From contig NZ_QLIX01000003.1 in the NCBI RefSeq assembly GCF_003258945.1, positions 62,001 through 126,000 of the forward strand: 64,000 nucleotides of DNA, written 5' to 3'. Below the pieces are notes generated by a model, which saw only the letters and a list, made by a program, of their open reading frames with translations, had not been told where the DNA came from and did no database searches. A program made the translations under genes and the position numbers. The DNA comes from Roseicella frigidaeris (GTDB lineage: Bacteria > Pseudomonadota > Alphaproteobacteria > Acetobacterales > Acetobacteraceae). Position 1 is the first letter of the stretch; the number at the start of each line of letters is the position of its first letter. Positions 25,277 to 33,451 of the stretch are shown in pieces.

Positions 25277-28186
25277 ATGCTGGTCCACCGCCTCCGCCTC
25301 GCGGTCACCCTGTCCTGCGGCCTGCTGCTGCTCACGATCTTCGTGGGCACCAGCCTGCTGCTGAACCGGCTGGAGGACAGCGCCCGGCGGACCGGCATGC
25401 AGACGGTCGAGCGCGTCGCGCGGGTGGCCGAGAGCACGGTGAACCGGCACTTCCTCGCCGTGGACGGGATGCTGGCCGGCCTCACGCCGCTCATCGGCCA
25501 GCTCGGCCGGGACGGCAAGGTCGAGCCCGGCGCCGCCAACCGGATGCTGCGGGAGCTGAACTTCCAGAACCTCAATTTCCGCGACCTGATGCTGCTGCAG
25601 CCGGATGGCCGCCCCTGGGCCACGGCGCTGGCCGGCTCGCGCAACCGCCCGCCGCCGATCGATCCCGAGCGGCTGGCCGAGGCGCGCGGCAGCGGCGCGG
25701 CGGTGATCAGCGGCCCGATCCGCAGCACGAACACGGGCGAATGGACGCTGTTCTTCCTGCGCGCGCTCGAGCTGCCGGGCGGGCCGACGCTGGTCGCGGC
25801 GGCGGAGGTGCCGACCTCCCTCGTCACCACCATGCTCTCCCCGGTCGGCGAGCTGCCGGGCCTGCGCATCGCGGTCGAGCGGGTCAACGCCCAGCTCCTC
25901 GCCAGCCTGCCGCATGACGAGACGCGCATCGGCCGCACCCTCCGGCCACTCGACGCCAGCCTGCCGCAGGATGGCAGCGCCACCGAGATCGGCGGCCGCT
26001 TCACCGACGAGCGGGTGCTGGCCGCCGTGCGGCCGACCCTCTACCGCGACATCCAGGTGGTCGCCAGCCTCGAGGCGACGGCGGCCTATGCCGGCTACGA
26101 GCAGGACCGCCAGCGCCTGCACCTCATCGCCTTCGGCTCCATCCTGCTGATCGGCGCCCTCGGCCTCGCCCTGCATCTCGCCCTGCGGCAGCGCGAGCGG
26201 ATCGAGGCGGAGCGCGCCGCCGCCCGCGGCCTGCTCGAGAGCGCGATCGAGAGCCTGCCGGACGGCTTCGTCATGTTCGACGCCGATGACCGCCTGGTCA
26301 TCTGCAACCAGCGCTACCGCGACCTCTACGCCGTCAGCGCCCCCTTCATCGTGCCCAATGCGCGCTTCGAGGACATCATCCGCGAGGGGGCGCGGCGCGG
26401 CCAGTACCCGCAGGCGGGCGACGACATCGAGGCCTTCGTCGCCGACACCAAGGCCTGGCACCGCGGCAACCACCCGAGCATGGAGCGGCTGCTGCCGGAT
26501 GGCCGCTGGGTGCTGGTGACCGAGCGCAGCACGCCGGGCGGCGGCACGGTCGGCATCCGCACCGACATCACCGCGCTCAAGCACGCCATGGCCGACCTCG
26601 CCCTGGCGCGGGACACCGCCGCGGCGGCGACCGAGGCGAAGTCCCGCTTCCTCGCCCGGATGAGCCACGAGCTGCGCACCCCGCTGAACGGCGTGCTCGG
26701 CCTCGCCCAGGTGCTGGCGCGCGACCCGGCGCTCTCGGGCGAGCAGCGCGCCCGGGCGGAGACCCTGGAATCGGCCGGGCGGCACCTGGTCTCGGTGGCG
26801 AACGACGTCCTCGACCTCGCCAAGGTCGAGGCCGGCCGGCTGGAACTGCGCCTCACCGCCGCCGAGCTGCCCGACCTGCTCGGCGACTGCGCCACGCTGG
26901 TGCGCCAGGCGGCGGTGGAGAAGCAGGTGACGATCGCCCTCGACCTGGCGCCCTCGCTGCCGCCGCTGGTCGAGACCGACCAGACGCGGCTGCGGCAGCT
27001 GGTGCTGAACCTGCTCTCCAACGCGGTGAAATTCACCCCACCCGGCGGCCGGGTCGAGCTCGCCGCCTGGCCGCTCGGCGTGGCCGGCGAGGATGGCCTG
27101 GTGCCGCTGCGGATCGAGGTGCGCGACACCGGCCCGGGCGTGCCGGAGGCCGAGCGCCGCGCCATCTTCGGCGACTTCGTGCAGCTCGACCATGGCCGCG
27201 CCGGCGGCACCGGCCTCGGCCTCGCCATCGCCGCGGGCATCGCCGGCCAGATGGGCGGCAGCATCGGCTGCGAGGCGCATGCCGCCTCGCCCACCGGCAC
27301 CGGCGCGGTCTTCTGGGTCGAGCTGCGGCTGCGCCCGCTGCGGGCCCGGGCGGTGGCGCGGGAGGCGCCGGCGGGGCTGCCGCGCCGCCGGCTGCACGTG
27401 CTGGTCGCCGACGACGTGCCGGCGAACCTCGCGGTCGCCCGCGCCCTGCTGGAATCCGCCGGCCACACCACGCAATGCGTCAGCGACGGGGCGATGGCGG
27501 TCGAGACGCTGCGCGCCCCGCCGGCCGGGCCGCCGATCGACCTGGTGCTGATGGACGTGATGATGCCCGGCATGGACGGGCTCGAGGCGACGCGCCGCAT
27601 CCGCGCCCTGCCCGGGCCGGCCAGCCGGGTGCCGATCCTGGCAGTGACCGCGAGCGCCTTCAGCGAGGACATCGCGGCCTGCCGCGAGGCCGGGATGGAT
27701 GCGCATCTCGCCAAGCCGATCGAGCGCGAGGCGCTGGTCGCCATGCTGGCGCGGCTGACCGGCGAGGCGCCGCCGCCCCCGGCCGACGCCGCCCCGGCCC
27801 CGCGCCTCGGGGAGACGCCGCTGCTGCAGCGCCGCGGCGCGACCTCGCTGGCGGTGCCCGGCCTCGACCCCGAGGCGGAGCGCGGCCTCTTCGTCGAGTT
27901 CCTGCGCGAGCTGCGCGCCGCCACCGAGGCGCTGCGGCAGGCCGAGCTGGTGATGCCCGAGCGCCTGGTGCCGGCGGTGCACCGCCTGGCCGGGGCCGCG
28001 GCGACGCTCGGCGCGGCCCGCCTGGCCCTGGCGGCGCGCCATCTGCAGAGCGAGGCCACGCGGATCTCGACCGAGGAGGCGCACCGGCAGCGCGAGGCCG
28101 TGCTCGCGGTGGCGGTGGAGACGATCGCCGCGCTCGAGACCGCCGCGGCGGATGACGGCGCGGCGCCGGTCGCCGCCGCGCATTAA
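25277..28186 (+). CDS. Hybrid sensor histidine kinase with PAS, receiver and Hpt domains
   Basis: 969 residues. TM1 lies at about 6-28 (LAVTLSCGLLLLTIFVGTSLL), a periplasmic sensor to about 280, then TM2 (LIAFGSILLIGALGLALHLAL). A PAS-like domain follows (about 320-430, SLPDGFVMFDADDRLVICN). The dimerisation domain carries His464 in MSHELRTPLNG; HATPase has N, G1 and G2 boxes (NLLSNAVKF, DTGPGVP, GGTGLGLAIA). The receiver has Asp760 (LMDVMMPG) and the C-terminal Hpt domain His902 (VHRLAGAAATLG). The full phosphorelay is therefore in one chain, but no separate output regulator is adjacent. The periplasmic domain probably reads the DctP-like protein made just upstream. Confidence 0.93.
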   Translation: MLVHRLRLAVTLSCGLLLLTIFVGTSLLLNRLEDSARRTGMQTVERVARVAESTVNRHFLAVDGMLAGLTPLIGQLGRDGKVEPGAANRMLRELNFQNLNFRDLMLLQPDGRPWATALAGSRNRPPPIDPERLAEARGSGAAVISGPIRSTNTGEWTLFFLRALELPGGPTLVAAAEVPTSLVTTMLSPVGELPGLRIAVERVNAQLLASLPHDETRIGRTLRPLDASLPQDGSATEIGGRFTDERVLAAVRPTLYRDIQVVASLEATAAYAGYEQDRQRLHLIAFGSILLIGALGLALHLALRQRERIEAERAAARGLLESAIESLPDGFVMFDADDRLVICNQRYRDLYAVSAPFIVPNARFEDIIREGARRGQYPQAGDDIEAFVADTKAWHRGNHPSMERLLPDGRWVLVTERSTPGGGTVGIRTDITALKHAMADLALARDTAAAATEAKSRFLARMSHELRTPLNGVLGLAQVLARDPALSGEQRARAETLESAGRHLVSVANDVLDLAKVEAGRLELRLTAAELPDLLGDCATLVRQAAVEKQVTIALDLAPSLPPLVETDQTRLRQLVLNLLSNAVKFTPPGGRVELAAWPLGVAGEDGLVPLRIEVRDTGPGVPEAERRAIFGDFVQLDHGRAGGTGLGLAIAAGIAGQMGGSIGCEAHAASPTGTGAVFWVELRLRPLRARAVAREAPAGLPRRRLHVLVADDVPANLAVARALLESAGHTTQCVSDGAMAVETLRAPPAGPPIDLVLMDVMMPGMDGLEATRRIRALPGPASRVPILAVTASAFSEDIAACREAGMDAHLAKPIEREALVAMLARLTGEAPPPPADAAPAPRLGETPLLQRRGATSLAVPGLDPEAERGLFVEFLRELRAATEALRQAELVMPERLVPAVHRLAGAAATLGAARLALAARHLQSEATRISTEEAHRQREAVLAVAVETIAALETAAADDGAAPVAAAH

Positions 28187-28256
28187 AGCATTGTCGGCGC
28201 CGCCCGGGCTGGCACGCCGCTTGCGAGCCCCGGCGCCAGCACCGGCGGAGGCCCGC

Positions 28257-29180
28257 ATGACCGAACTGCCCGGCGGCATGCCGCCGCCCGACCGCGACCT
28301 CGCCGGCTATGGCCGCACGCCGCCCGACCCGCGCTGGCCCGAGGGGGCGCGGCTCGCCCTCTCCTTCGTCGTCAATGTCGAGGAGGGGGCCGAGCTGTCG
28401 ATCGCCAGCGGCGACGAGCGCAACGAGGCCATCCCGGAGACCCGCCAGCTCATCGAGGGCGCGCCCGATCCCTGCATGGAGACGCAATTCGCCTATGGCG
28501 CCCGGGTCGGGCTGTGGCGGGTCCTCGACCTGCTGCAGCGCTTCGGGGTGCGCGCCACCTTCTCCTGCTGCGGCCGCGCCGTCGCCGCGACGCCGACCCT
28601 CGCCGCCGCCCCGGCCGCGGCGGGGCACGAGGTGAGCGCGCATGGCTGGCGCTGGGAGATGCATGCCGGCATGCCGGAGGCGACCGAGCGGGCGGTGATC
28701 GCCCGCACCGTCGCGGCGCTCGCCGCGGCGGCGGGCACGCGGCCGGTCGGCTGGCACACCAAATCGGCCGCCTCGGTCAACACCCGCCGGCTGCTCGCCG
28801 AGGAGGGCGGCTTCCTCTACGATTCGGATGCCTATGACGACGACCTGCCGCGGCTGGTGCAGGTGGCGGGCCGGCCGCATGTCATCCTGCCCTATGCCTT
28901 CGACACCAACGACATGCGCTTCGCCCCCGGCCAGGGCTTCGTGCAGGCCGAGGACTTCTCCGACTACTGCATCGGCGCCTTCGACTGGCTGCTGCGCGAG
29001 GGGCAGGCGACGCCGCGGATGATGTCGGTCGGGCTGCATCTACGCACCATCGGCCGGCCCGGGCGCATCCGCGGCCTGGAGCGGCTGCTCGAACACGTCA
29101 CCCAGGCGCCGGGCGTCTGGATCGCCCGGCGGATGGACATCGCGCGGCACTGGCGGGCGCTCTCCGGCCTGCCGGGCTGA
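28257..29180 (+). CDS. Polysaccharide deacetylase-fold hydrolase (PuuE allantoinase-like), paralogue 1
   Basis: 307 residues from ATG 28257. The NodB-type core is visible: FVVNVEEGAEL, FGVRATFSCCGRAV, HEVSAHGWRWEMH and GLHLRTIGRPGR. It is nearly colinear with the convergent gene at 29285-30184 (DLAGYGRTPPDPRWPEGARL against DLTGYGLAPPRLAWPGGAKL), so the two are paralogues. Cofactor-independent allantoinases (PuuE) and peptidoglycan or sugar deacetylases share this fold. A neighbouring M20 amidohydrolase of the allantoate type favours a ureide substrate, but this is inference. It starts 70 bases after the kinase. Confidence 0.85.
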   Translation: MTELPGGMPPPDRDLAGYGRTPPDPRWPEGARLALSFVVNVEEGAELSIASGDERNEAIPETRQLIEGAPDPCMETQFAYGARVGLWRVLDLLQRFGVRATFSCCGRAVAATPTLAAAPAAAGHEVSAHGWRWEMHAGMPEATERAVIARTVAALAAAAGTRPVGWHTKSAASVNTRRLLAEEGGFLYDSDAYDDDLPRLVQVAGRPHVILPYAFDTNDMRFAPGQGFVQAEDFSDYCIGAFDWLLREGQATPRMMSVGLHLRTIGRPGRIRGLERLLEHVTQAPGVWIARRMDIARHWRALSGLPG

Positions 29181-29219
29181 GGCGCCCCGCCCCGCGGCCG
29201 CGCCCCCGCCCCCGCCCCT

Positions 29220-29306
29220 GCCGGCGTCACGCCGGCCGTCGCGCCCGCGCCGGCGTCACGCCGGCCGTTGCGCGCGCGCCGGCGTCAGGCCGGCAGTTGC
29301 GCCCGC
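29220..29306. repeat. Three tandem 29-bp palindromic units between convergent genes
   Basis: Units start at 29220, 29249 and 29278, each with GCCGGCGTCACGCCGGC (third unit GTCAGG) and then a GTTGCGC-type tail. Each unit contains a CCGGCG/CGCCGG hairpin. The third unit overlaps the 3' end of the minus-strand deacetylase gene, whose stop codon is the TCA inside GGCGTCAGG. It probably acts as a bidirectional terminator. There are no spacers, so it is not a CRISPR. Confidence 0.7.
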
Positions 29307-30184
29307 GCCGCCGCCGCGATGTCGCGCCGCCGCGCCACCCAGACCGCGTCGCGCCGTGCCGCGAGCAGCCGCAGGATGCCCTCGACCGCCCGGAAGCGCG
29401 CCGGCCGGCCGCAGATGCGCAGGTGCAGGCCGATATTGAGCAGCTTCGGCACCCCCCGCTCGCCCTCCTCGATCAGCTGGTCGATCGCCGCCTCGGCATA
29501 GTCGACGAAATGCTGCGGCAGGACGAAGCCGTTGGGGTGGAAGAATTTCATGTCGTTGCAGTCGAGCGCGTAGGGCAGCACCAGCATCGGCCCGCCCGGC
29601 ACCGCCCGGTCCCAATAGGGCAGGTCGTCGTCGAAGGCGTTGCTGTCGTAGAGATAGGCGTGCCGCGCCAGCAATTCGCGGGTCCAGGGGCTGGCGCTGC
29701 CGCGGCAGAAGAAGCCGACCGGCCGCTCCCCGGTCGCCGCGGCGATCGCCTCGGTCGCGCGCAGCAGCCCCGCCTCCTCCGCCTCGCGGCTCGGATAGTC
29801 GGCATGCGGCCGCCAGACCCAGCCATGGTTCGCCGCCTCGTGCCCGCGCGCGACGCAGGCCCGCGCGAGCTCGGGCGTGCGCTCCACCGCCCGGCCGCAC
29901 ATGAACCAGGTGGCCTTCACCCCATGCCGGTCGAAGGCGTCGAGGAAGCGGCCGAGGCCGGCGCGGGTGCCATAGGCGAAGATCCCCTCCTGCCCGAGAT
30001 CGCGGCGGCCCGGCGGCACCACGCTGACCACCTCGCCGATGCGCTCGTTCTCCGGGTCGCCGGCCTCCACGGCCATCTCCGCCCCCTCCTCGTAATTCAC
30101 CACCAGGGAGACGGCGAGCTTCGCGCCCCCCGGCCAGGCGAGGCGCGGCGGGGCGAGGCCATAGCCGGTCAGGTCACGGCGCAT
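29285..30184 (-). CDS. Polysaccharide deacetylase-fold hydrolase (PuuE allantoinase-like), paralogue 2
   Basis: 299 residues. It has LVVNYEEGAEMAVEAGDPEN, VKATWFMCGRAVERTP, ANHGWVWRPHADY and NIGLHLRICGRPAR, the same blocks as paralogue 1. The Tyr in VVNYEEGAE and the His pair in the GHEAANHGW block resemble PuuE. The start MRRDLTGYG at 30184 matches the family N terminus; the frame is open upstream but only through low-complexity sequence. It lies downstream of the M20 amidohydrolase gene on the same strand (72 bases apart), so the pair could handle a ureide in two steps. The alternative is an N-acetyl-sugar substrate. Confidence 0.85.
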   Translation of the reverse strand: MRRDLTGYGLAPPRLAWPGGAKLAVSLVVNYEEGAEMAVEAGDPENERIGEVVSVVPPGRRDLGQEGIFAYGTRAGLGRFLDAFDRHGVKATWFMCGRAVERTPELARACVARGHEAANHGWVWRPHADYPSREAEEAGLLRATEAIAAATGERPVGFFCRGSASPWTRELLARHAYLYDSNAFDDDLPYWDRAVPGGPMLVLPYALDCNDMKFFHPNGFVLPQHFVDYAEAAIDQLIEEGERGVPKLLNIGLHLRICGRPARFRAVEGILRLLAARRDAVWVARRRDIAAAARAQLPA

Positions 30185-30256
30185 GCGGGCATTCCCTCTC
30201 GATCGCGGCAGGCCTGTTCGCTGCCGCGGCCTGCTTCGCGCCCTGGCCTGCAAGGA

Positions 30257-31519
30257 TCAGGCCGCGATGGGCCCGATCGCGGCCGCCAGCACGTCCAGCG
30301 CGGCGGCGAAATCCGCCATCGCCATCGCCTCGGCCGGGTTGTGGCTGCCATTCTCGTTGCGGATGAACAGCATCGCCGTCGGCACGCCGAGCCCGGCGAA
30401 GGTCAGCGCGTCATGCCCGGCGCCGGAGGCCATGCTCATCACCGGCACGCCGGCCGCCGCCGCGCCCTCGGCCAGCGCCGCGCGCAGCCGCGCATCCATG
30501 ATCGCCGGCGGCACGTAGAGCCGCGGCCCGGTCTCGAGCGCCACGCCGCGCCCGGCGGCGGCCTCGGCCGCCTCCTCCTGCAGCAGCGCCTCGACATCCT
30601 GCAGCACCGCGGCATCCTCGCTGCGGATGTCGAGGGTGAAGGCGACCTCGCCCGGCACCTTGGTCGGCCCGTGCATCGCCGGGTCGGTCGAGACCTCGCC
30701 CATGGTCAGCACCAGGTCGCGCCCCTCGGCCTCGGCCTCGGTCCAGAAGCGCTCCAGCGCCCCGGCCAGATGCGCGACCGCCAGCACCGCGTCGCGCCGC
30801 CCCTGCCGCGGCACCGCCCCGGCATGCGCCCAGGCGCCGCGTGCCCGGCCGTGCCGGAAGCGCACGCTGCCGCGGATGCCGGTGACGATCGCCGCCGGCA
30901 ATCCGGCCTCCACCAGCACCGGCCCCTGCTCGATATGCGGCTCGAGGAAGGCATGGATGAAGGCGGGGTCGAGCGAGGCGCGGGACTGGCGGATGAAGTC
31001 CGGGTCGAACCCCTCCTCCGCCATGTGCTCGGCCAGCGTCCGGCCGCTGTCGGTCCGCCGCAGCGTGTCGGGCGCCTCCGGCGGCAGCAGGCCGAAGGCG
31101 GCGCGGCTGCCGAGATAGAGCATGGGGAACCAGCACATCTCCTCGGCGCGGATGCCGAGCACCACCAGGTCGCGCGGCAGCAGGCGGCCCTCCCGGCGCA
31201 GCCGCGCGGCCAGGGCCAGGCCCATCACCACGCCGGCGGCGCCGTCGAAATTGCCGCCATGCGGCACGGCATCGAGATGCGAGCCGATGACGACCGGCGG
31301 CAGGTCGCGGTTCATCCCCGGCAGGGTCATCGACAGGGTGCCGACCGGGTCGGCCTCCACCTCCAGCCCGATGGCCTCGGCGGCGGCGCGGCAGATGGCA
31401 TGCGCCGCCCGCTCGCCCTCGCCATAGCTGGCGCGGCTGACGCCGGGCGGATCCTCCGAGGCCTCGCGCAGGGCCGCGAAGACCAGTTCCGCCAGCCGCA
31501 CCGCCGCATCCGCCGCCAT
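30257..31519 (-). CDS. M20 Zn-dependent amidohydrolase (allantoate / N-carbamoyl-L-amino acid hydrolase type)
   Basis: 420 residues. Metal ligands are in GSHLDAVPHGGNFDGAAGV (His, Asp), the EEMCWFP block (Glu) and EPHIEQGPVL (His). GAGHDALTFAGLGVPTAMLF and NENGSHNPAEA (last His ligand) complete the site. The family (HyuC/AmaB/AllC) hydrolyses N-carbamoyl or ureido bonds with release of ammonia and CO2, using two divalent metals in the cytosol. ATG 31519 gives a normal N terminus. With the downstream PuuE-like gene it suggests purine-ureide or carbamoyl-amino-acid use. Biochemical choice between these substrates is not possible from sequence. Confidence 0.88.
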   Translation of the reverse strand: MAADAAVRLAELVFAALREASEDPPGVSRASYGEGERAAHAICRAAAEAIGLEVEADPVGTLSMTLPGMNRDLPPVVIGSHLDAVPHGGNFDGAAGVVMGLALAARLRREGRLLPRDLVVLGIRAEEMCWFPMLYLGSRAAFGLLPPEAPDTLRRTDSGRTLAEHMAEEGFDPDFIRQSRASLDPAFIHAFLEPHIEQGPVLVEAGLPAAIVTGIRGSVRFRHGRARGAWAHAGAVPRQGRRDAVLAVAHLAGALERFWTEAEAEGRDLVLTMGEVSTDPAMHGPTKVPGEVAFTLDIRSEDAAVLQDVEALLQEEAAEAAAGRGVALETGPRLYVPPAIMDARLRAALAEGAAAAGVPVMSMASGAGHDALTFAGLGVPTAMLFIRNENGSHNPAEAMAMADFAAALDVLAAAIGPIAA

Positions 31520-31632
31520 GACTCCCCCTCGGCGCCCCGCCGCTTCCGATCCCGCCCTTGTGGCGCCGGGCGGGACGAGGCGCAATGCGCGGGCGGCCAC
31601 CCCGGCGCCGGGTTGCGGGAACGTCCGCCACC

Positions 31633-31736
31633 ACCCGTTGCCCTGCCGAGGCTTCGCCTCGGCAGGCCGTGACGGCTCCCGGGGCCCGGGGCAAACACGG
31701 GTCCCCCGCGGCGGCGCGCAGCGACGCCGTGGGGAA
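31633..31736 (+). repeat. Dispersed repeat family A, copy 4
   Basis: Box 1 is CCCGTTGCCCTGCCGAGGC with its complementary arm GCCTCGGCAGGCCGTGACGG. Box 2 is degenerate at its start (GGTCCCCCGCGGCGGCGCGC) and ends GCGACGCCGTGGGGA. The stop of the enoyl-CoA hydratase gene lies at 31740, three bases beyond. It has the same orientation as the other copies. The rest of the gap 31520-31739 has no gene. Confidence 0.8.
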
Positions 31737-31739
31737 TAC

Positions 31740-32483
31740 CTATCGTCCGCGGAATTGCGGCGCCCGCTTCTCGCGGAAGGCCGCCGCGCCCTCGCGGAAA
31801 TCCTCCGACTCCCGGATGCCCGCCAGCCGCGCCCCGTGCCGCGCCCATTTCTCGGAGGGGCCGGCCGGCAGGATGTCGTCCAGCACCATGCGCTTCAGCG
31901 TGCCGGTGACGAGCGGCGCGAAGCCGGCCATCTCCTTGCCCCATTCGATCGCCCGGGCCAGCGCCCCGCCCTCGGGCACCACCTCGTTCACCAGCCCGAC
32001 CCGCTCGGCCCGCTCCGCCTCGAAGACGCGGCAGAGCAGCATCATCTCCATGGCGATCTTGTGCGGGATGCGCGAGGGCAGCGCCGCGATCATGCCACCC
32101 GTCAGGCCGATCTTCGCCTCCGGGTAGTAGAAGCGCGCGGTGCTGCCGCAGACCGCGAGATCGGCCATCATCGCCAGCACCAGCGCGCCGCCGATGCACC
32201 AGCCCTCCACCGCCGCGATCAGCGGCTTGTCGGTCTGCCAGCCGGAATTCGGCACCGCCCGCCAGAGTTCCGGCGGCTCGGTCACGTCGGCGCCGAAGGA
32301 GAAGGCCTTGTTGCCCATCGCCGTCAGCACCGCCACCCGCTGGTCGGAGGCGGCGAAATCCGTCATCGCCGCCTGCACCTCCTCGGCCATCCGCTTCGAG
32401 ATGGCGTTCCCCTTCTCCGGCCGGTTCAGCGCCACGACCGTGACCGGGCCCTCCTCCCAGACCTTGATGTGCTCGTAGCTCAT
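31740..32483 (-). CDS. Enoyl-CoA hydratase/isomerase family protein
   Basis: 247 residues. Crotonase-fold blocks are visible: VALNRPEKGNAIS, KAFSFGADV (first oxyanion segment), EGWCIGGALVLAMMADL (second oxyanion glycines) and RFYYPEAKIGLTGG with a Glu in the catalytic region. It should act on a CoA thioester in the cytosol; hydratase, isomerase or hydrolase activity cannot be separated here. It overlaps the Bug-protein gene by four bases (32480-32483), which in turn overlaps the acyl-CoA synthetase gene, so the three form one operon. This suggests uptake, CoA activation and degradation of an organic acid. Confidence 0.9.
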   Translation of the reverse strand: MSYEHIKVWEEGPVTVVALNRPEKGNAISKRMAEEVQAAMTDFAASDQRVAVLTAMGNKAFSFGADVTEPPELWRAVPNSGWQTDKPLIAAVEGWCIGGALVLAMMADLAVCGSTARFYYPEAKIGLTGGMIAALPSRIPHKIAMEMMLLCRVFEAERAERVGLVNEVVPEGGALARAIEWGKEMAGFAPLVTGTLKRMVLDDILPAGPSEKWARHGARLAGIRESEDFREGAAAFREKRAPQFRGR

Positions 32484-33451
32484 TGCACGCTCGCTCCCGT
32501 CCGTTGCACCGCCGCGCCGAACAGGGCGCGGTCCTGCGTGATCCGCCGGGCGAAATCCTCGCCCGCCTCGAGATGCGGCCGCAGCCCGACCGGCGCCATG
32601 GCGCGCGCCACCTCCGGCAGGGCCAGCACCGGCCCGAGCGCCGCGACCAGCCGCGCGACGATCGCCGGCGGCAGCCCGGCCGGGCCGGCGAGGCCGAAGA
32701 AGGAGAGCCCGCCCTCGCCATAGAAGCCGAGCTCGCGGAGCGTCGGCAGGTCGGGTAGCTGCGGGCTGCGCGTCTCGCCGGTGGCGGCGAGGCCGATGAG
32801 CCGCCCATCCTTCACCGCCGGGATGGCCGTGGGGTCGAATTGCAGCTCCACATCGCCCGCCAGCACCGCCGTCAGCGCCGGCGCCGAGCCGCGATAGGGG
32901 ATGTGCTCCAGCCGGATCCCGGCGGCATGGGCGAAGATCTCGCCGGTCATCTGGGTGATGGTGCCGTTGCCGGCGCTGCTGAAGCGGAGCCGGCCGGGAT
33001 GCGCCTTCGCATAGGCGACGAGCGCCTGGATGCTCCGCACCGGCACCGAGGGATGCATCGCCACCACCCCGTCGGAGACGGCGAGCATGGCGATGGGCGT
33101 GAAGTCGCGCGCCGCGTCGTAGGGCAGCGTCAGCATGTGCGGGCTGATGGTCAGCACCGCCGTCGGCCAGACCAGCAGGGTGTGGCCATCGGGCCTGGCC
33201 TGGGCGACCGCGGCGGCGCCGATGGAGCCTCCGGCGCCGCCGCGGTTCTCGATGACGAGGCTCTGGCCGAGCGCCGCCGAGAGCGGCTGCTGGATCGGCC
33301 GCGCCACGTTGTCCGTGCTGCCGCCCGGCGGATAGGGGACGATGAGGGTGATCGGCCGCTCCGGCCAGGCCGCGGCCCCTTGGGCGCCGGCGCGGCGCGG
33401 CAGCAGGCCGGGCGCGGCGAGCAGCGCCGGCAGCCGGCGGCGGCGGATCAT
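32480..33451 (-). CDS. Bug/TctC-family periplasmic solute-binding protein
   Basis: 323 residues. A basic start and short hydrophobic segment (LLAAPGLLPRRAGAQG) form the export signal. PITLIVPYPPGGSTDNVARP and ENRGGAGGSIGAAAVAQARP are the two hallmark Bug motifs that bind the carboxylate and fold domain 1. No TctA/TctB membrane genes are present, as is common for orphan Bug genes in this group, so it may share a transporter encoded elsewhere or sense a ligand. It overlaps both neighbours by four bases. Confidence 0.92.
   Translation of the reverse strand: MIRRRRLPALLAAPGLLPRRAGAQGAAAWPERPITLIVPYPPGGSTDNVARPIQQPLSAALGQSLVIENRGGAGGSIGAAAVAQARPDGHTLLVWPTAVLTISPHMLTLPYDAARDFTPIAMLAVSDGVVAMHPSVPVRSIQALVAYAKAHPGRLRFSSAGNGTITQMTGEIFAHAAGIRLEHIPYRGSAPALTAVLAGDVELQFDPTAIPAVKDGRLIGLAATGETRSPQLPDLPTLRELGFYGEGGLSFFGLAGPAGLPPAIVARLVAALGPVLALPEVARAMAPVGLRPHLEAGEDFARRITQDRALFGAAVQRTGASVQ

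Noticed and set aside
29220-29306. Tandem repeats as a CRISPR array
   Set aside because: Units follow each other directly, with no spacers and no cas genes nearby.
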